Below, one piece after another: positions 62,801-64,000 of a DNA stretch of 64,000 bases. The notes under the pieces were generated by a model. It made no database searches and was not told the origin of the DNA. It saw only the letters and a program-made list of their open reading frames with translations. The position numbers were made by a program, and so were the translations under genes. Origin of the DNA: Siphonodentalium dalli (lineage: Eukaryota; Mollusca; Scaphopoda; Gadilida; Siphonodentaliidae); assembly GCA_032622095.1 (NCBI GenBank), contig CP136069.1, positions 155,485,043-155,549,042 on the forward strand. The letters run 5' to 3'. Within the stretch, counting starts at the first letter, position 1, and each line of letters begins with the position of its first letter.

Positions 62801-63095
62801 GTTGTAAAATATGAGAACAGCACTGGCTGTCCTTCTTTGATATCCCGTATACATATACCGTATATTGTATAAAGTCGTGGCCACACTGACACGAAAACCT
62901 AAAATACTTGTAAAGATCTGTCCCCTAAAGGCAAGCATTCGACCAATCCATTCTCGCTACAGATATATCCTCACTTACTTTTATTAATCGGAATGTTCTT
63001 ATTGTAAAATCTGGAAGAACTTCAGAGTCGACCAACTGAACGTTGACCCCGCCATAATCATGGCTCTCGTCAGACCAATATTTCTCACATTTTGC
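50706..63095 (-). CDS. Receptor-type protein tyrosine phosphatase, tandem domains (partial gene)
   Basis: Ten exons, all with AG/GT boundaries and compatible phases, join to 1287 nt (429 codons) without a stop: 63095-62979, 60154-60006, 55729-55594, 54776-54627, 53708-53609, 53140-53067, 52722-52588, 52042-51911, 51340-51183, 50841-50706. Residues 1-~184 are the C-terminal half of D1: CEKYW, WPDHGVP (54-60), [10 protein letters not shown] (87-96; Cys88 nucleophile, Arg94) and the Q-loop Gln132. Residues ~185-429 are D2: KNRC (209-212), [23 protein letters not shown] and HCMNGASRSG (382-391). The family dephosphorylates phosphotyrosine at the plasma membrane; D2 usually regulates. D2 here lacks the WPD loop and KNRY tyrosine, so it is probably catalytically inactive, while D1 looks active. 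Ectodomain, membrane segment and 5' D1 lie beyond the window; the final exon was not found. Two-domain architecture excludes cytosolic PTPs. Confidence 0.95.
51183..51340 (-). CDS. PTPR exon, D2: degenerate WPD loop and cysteine
   Basis: 158 nt, acceptor 'ataatttcag', donor 'at|gtaagt'. Encodes [19 protein letters not shown] and ends DSPITVHC plus two bases. Where D1 has WPDHGVP this reads WVRGNAT, removing the general-acid aspartate. The cysteine (residue 383) is kept. Confidence 0.93.
51911..52042 (-). CDS. PTPR exon, D2: CERYW segment
   Basis: 132 nt, phase 0, acceptor 'ctatgcag', donor 'gtg|gtaagt'. Encodes [30 protein letters not shown] and NTLV. Equivalent to the D1 exon at 62979-63095, showing the same intron placement in both domains. 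Confidence 0.93.
52043..52587. other. Small D2 introns, no extra feature
   Basis: This intron and those at 50842-51182, 51341-51910, 52723-53066 and 53141-53608 are AT-rich. I see no repeat insertions or other genes in them. Confidence 0.5.
52588..52722 (-). CDS. PTPR exon, D2: [14 protein letters not shown] core
   Basis: 135 nt, phase 0, acceptor 'ctattttcag', donor 'agc|gtgagt'. Encodes [15 protein letters not shown], then [12 protein letters not shown] and [13 protein letters not shown]. This is the best-conserved non-catalytic core of the domain. Confidence 0.95.
53067..53140 (-). CDS. PTPR exon, D2: DYVNA segment
   Basis: 74 nt, acceptor 'tatattccag', donor 'aac|gtaagt'. Encodes [20 protein letters not shown] and VFTN; corresponds to the family's 'RVxL...DYINAxF' region. 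No open frame marks it because it is short. Confidence 0.9.
53609..53708 (-). CDS. PTPR exon, start of D2
   Basis: 100 nt, acceptor 'tttgtag', donor 'c|gtaagta'. Encodes [14 protein letters not shown] and [13 protein letters not shown] plus one base of a split proline codon. The family's KNRY box (phosphotyrosine-binding tyrosine) reads KNRC here. Confidence 0.9.
54048..54245. mobile_element. Palindromic MITE, copy 3, in a PTPR intron
   Basis: Fold-back with 'attatgggtaacttttcagg', 'atatggcttgttgccattcat' in variant form, and their complements. Outer flanks 'cagtaatgctctaagtaata' and 'gagttaagaagttag' are more decayed than in the other copies. It lies in the intron between D1 and D2 exons (53709-54626). 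Confidence 0.8.
54627..54776 (-). CDS. PTPR exon, end of D1 and D1-D2 linker
   Basis: 150 nt, phase 0, acceptor 'attattttccag', donor 'gag|gtaatc'. Begins [14 protein letters not shown], the canonical last helix of D1, and ends KTKLEDQFE in the linker. Two cysteines ([16 protein letters not shown]) in the linker are unusual but not diagnostic. Confidence 0.94.
55030..55325. mobile_element. Paired-hairpin element in a PTPR intron
   Basis: Two hairpins (about 55100-55172 and 55202-55271) made of 'gccaatgcattctcttatata'-type stems. Loops are tctcccatcatagggagcctc and ggttcactattggagactc. Outer sequences 'ttaacccattcatgacggga' and 'tcatggaaggtttaa' are loosely complementary, suggesting a MITE of about 270 bp. 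Confidence 0.7.
55594..55729 (-). CDS. PTPR exon, D1: AGVGRTG phosphate loop and Q-loop
   Basis: 136 nt, acceptor 'ccggtttcag', donor 'gtg|gtgagt'. Completes the split serine, then [13 protein letters not shown] and NMVQTV. The loop Arg94 and the Q-loop glutamine are present, so D1 keeps its catalytic set. It is separated from the previous exon by the 4.28-kb intron holding the Maverick-like element. Confidence 0.95.
55815..55897. repeat. hAT-like repeat, left remnant beside the Maverick-like element
   Basis: 'ggttagagggtgtctgttgc' and 'tgaaattccaactgcaccc' resemble the left end of the element at 15545. The other side continues at 59376, so the larger element landed inside it. Confidence 0.65.
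55904..57164. repeat. Left terminal inverted repeat
   Basis: 1261 bp. Contains repeated subterminal phrases such as 'gttatcacgagaatagcgcc' and 'cgataaacgatatatccc' with many cgcg words, unlike the AT-rich flanks. Its inner 71 bp are the inverted copy of the 3' end of the internal ORF. Confidence 0.9.
57166..57369 (+). pseudogene. Truncated packaging-ATPase-like fragment
   Basis: Begins abruptly at the left inverted-repeat junction, so the N-terminal part (including any Walker A and B motifs) is gone. Visible conserved segments are [25 protein letters not shown] and FGYLVVD, which I associate with the C-terminal part of the Maverick/adintovirus packaging ATPase (FtsK/A32-like). The frame stops at 57367; [10 protein letters not shown], expected to follow in the family, continues one base out of frame, so there is also a frameshift. 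Family assignment is from memory of motif order and needs a profile search. Confidence 0.55.
57362..58181 (+). pseudogene. Broken C2HC-finger / coiled-coil ORF of the element
   Basis: Frame 2 runs from the ATPase tail through [20 protein letters not shown] (Met at 57572) and [10 protein letters not shown] to a stop at 57623, then continues in frame as RHIKNWC. CxxC...H...H...C suggests a C2HC zinc finger. A shift in an A-rich run near 57695-57710 moves to frame 3, which stays open through a charged helical part ([20 protein letters not shown]) to an acidic tail of aspartates ending at 58181. The tail lies inside the right inverted repeat. I recall similar finger-plus-helix proteins next to the ATPase in invertebrate Mavericks; function unknown. 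Two lesions make it a pseudogene. Confidence 0.6.
58111..59369. repeat. Right terminal inverted repeat
   Basis: 1259 bp, complement of 55904-57164. Includes the last 71 bp of the internal ORF and ends CTATACTACT followed by the CCTCGC duplication. Confidence 0.9.
59376..59660. repeat. hAT-like repeat, right remnant
   Basis: 'gacaacccccataaggttgg'-type sequence, 'aaatattccaaatgatgaca' and 'actgcagtcc' match 16345-16400 of the element at 15545. It continues the remnant at 55815-55897. Confidence 0.7.
60006..60154 (-). CDS. PTPR exon, D1: WPD loop and catalytic cysteine
   Basis: 149 nt, acceptor 'ccttttcag', donor 'ag|gtaagtg'. Encodes [20 protein letters not shown] and ends GAVIIHC plus two bases of a split serine codon. 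Trp54-Pro55-Asp56 is the intact general-acid loop and Cys88 the nucleophile. The split within HC|S is a common intron site in this family. Confidence 0.95.
60190..60440. repeat. piggyBac-like MITE end fragments
   Basis: 'ttaaaggcccaattaattttt' at about 60192 and 'ttaaaggtccactttatttt' plus 'cgaatgccca' at about 60331 resemble the left end of the element at 32671. The second continues with 'atattatataccatttggaagaggaa' as there. No matching right ends were found. They lie in the 2.8-kb PTPR intron. Confidence 0.6.
60441..62211. other. PTPR intron, no other gene seen
   Basis: A short inverted repeat around 60500-60590 ('aatgtgttcataaacc' against 'gtttatgaacacattga') is the only structure noticed. 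The rest is AT-rich. Confidence 0.5.
62212..62605. mobile_element. 394-bp hairpin-rich MITE, copy 3, in a PTPR intron
   Basis: Same 394-bp length and orientation as copy 2 (20176-20569), flanked by TA (62210-62211, 62606-62607). The right terminal repeat is slightly altered ('tgttaggtacagggt'). Both hairpins are intact. Confidence 0.9.
62979..63095 (-). CDS. PTPR exon, D1: CEKYW segment
   Basis: 117 nt, phase 0 at both ends, after a 'tatatttcag' acceptor and before 'gtaagtga'. It encodes 39 residues starting [10 protein letters not shown] and ending TIRTFRLIK. In tandem-domain PTPs this strand follows the DFWxM...VML helix-strand and precedes the WPD loop. The preceding exons must lie above 63095, but none is visible before the window ends. 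Confidence 0.92.
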
Positions 63096-64000
63096 CTGAA
63101 ATATAATGAACTGCGTCAAGAATATATACGGTGAAGTATAAACCTTAAACGAAAGAAGGGATTTTCTAGTGGATTGAAACTTCAAAAATTGTTTGAGTTA
63201 TCGCAGCATGCGTGAATTCTTAGTCGAAAAATGACCATAACTCCGTAAATAAAATCGGATCGAATCCATATTCGAACTGGATCTGTATTTTGGGCTGAGA
63301 AACTCATATACAAAATGTTATTCCGATCGGATAGAAAATGTTTGAGTTATCGCACCATGCGTATACACTATGCGTATCATCCTATGGTATGTGTACATAT
63401 ACACATTATATTGTTGTTGTTGTAATTGTGACCCGGGGAGCTATACAATATTTAAACAAAGGCAATGGCGTTTGCTAATATAACATTCAACTACGACAGC
63501 GGCGATTTCTACTACGTGGGGTACAGCACACACAGTTTAGACTAAGAGAGCTGCAGCGTTTTAACTATATATTTATTGTGGAACTCCAGTTTGGAGAAGA
63601 ATATGTATAGTTCATATAAATATAACAACAATATATACAAAGTGTTTGCGGAGTGGGTCGGCCGTGATATGTTCACTGTCTCATATGGCTCAAATATGCC
63701 CATGTCGATGTGAGATCCGAGGTCGACATTCGAACGTCATATGCATGTGTTAATAACGCGTCCGCGATTCGATAATTATTTTGTCCATGTGTTGTGCTAT
63801 TTCCACCGGGTACTGCATGACGTCGGTGCCGAGAAGAAATGTACCAAGTTATGTATCACTTAACGAGTCTATATACAAAAATCTATGATGACAGCATGTT
63901 TCTGAATATATCTTACAAAGCTAAGCCTCAGATGGATAGTCAACTTAACACTTTGGTAGCTGGTGAAATATTATTTTAAGTGTGAACCTTACATGGCTGT
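63096..64000. other. PTPR upstream intron; no exon recognised
   Basis: Holds a fragment of the ~155-bp tandem family (about 63225-63370: 'cggatcgaatccatattcgaac' in variant form, 'ctcatatacaaaatgt', 'tttgagttatcgcac'). I did not find the exon for the family's DFWxM segment of D1, which must precede 63095 in the transcript. Confidence 0.5.

Overview
The window is nuclear DNA from an animal, probably a marine invertebrate. It is AT-rich and dominated by transposons, with one clearly recognisable host gene. That gene has short exons with GT/AG splice sites and introns of 0.3 to 4.3 kb. LINE, SINE, hAT-like, piggyBac-like and Maverick-like repeats, long AT runs and pervasive inverted repeats fit a mollusc or other lophotrochozoan. 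I cannot name the species, and nothing bacterial is present.

Host gene (about 50.7-63.1 kb, minus strand): ten consecutive exons encode 429 in-phase residues of a receptor-type protein tyrosine phosphatase with tandem phosphatase domains. The first domain (D1) keeps WPDHGVP and [10 protein letters not shown] and looks active. The second (D2) keeps the Cys-x5-Arg loop but has lost the WPD general-acid loop and the tyrosine of KNRY, so it is probably a pseudophosphatase. The 5' part (ectodomain, membrane segment, start of D1) lies beyond the right edge. The last exon was not found.

Mobile element inside that gene: the 4.3-kb intron between the D1 exons holds a 3466-bp element (55904-59369). 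It has ~1.26-kb terminal inverted repeats, AG...CT ends and a perfect 6-bp target duplication (CCTCGC). Its 946-bp core carries a truncated packaging-ATPase-like fragment and a broken C2HC/coiled-coil ORF. I read it as an internally deleted Maverick/Polinton-type element. It sits in an older hAT-like repeat.

Layout of the rest. 1-8.1 kb: nested inverted and tandem repeats, including a ~2.2-kb palindrome and 122-bp GC-rich units. 9.4-12.8 kb: three ~900-bp tandem units, the third split by a 729-bp MITE. 12.8-14.9 kb: decayed tandem repeats ending in a GACGGACGAACG tract. 14.9-19.3 kb: two decayed LINE reverse-transcriptase fragments, one split by a 1.08-kb hAT-like element. 19.6-20.6 kb: two inverted copies of a 394-bp hairpin-rich MITE (third copy at 62.2 kb). 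23.7-30.2 kb: small MITEs, a 350-bp tandem duplication and a ~4.9-kb inverted-repeat-bounded region. 30.85-39.9 kb and 42.36-49.4 kb: two copies of a segmental duplication that differ by several dated insertions and deletions. I recognise no protein-coding gene outside the phosphatase; the other open frames look like repeat noise.
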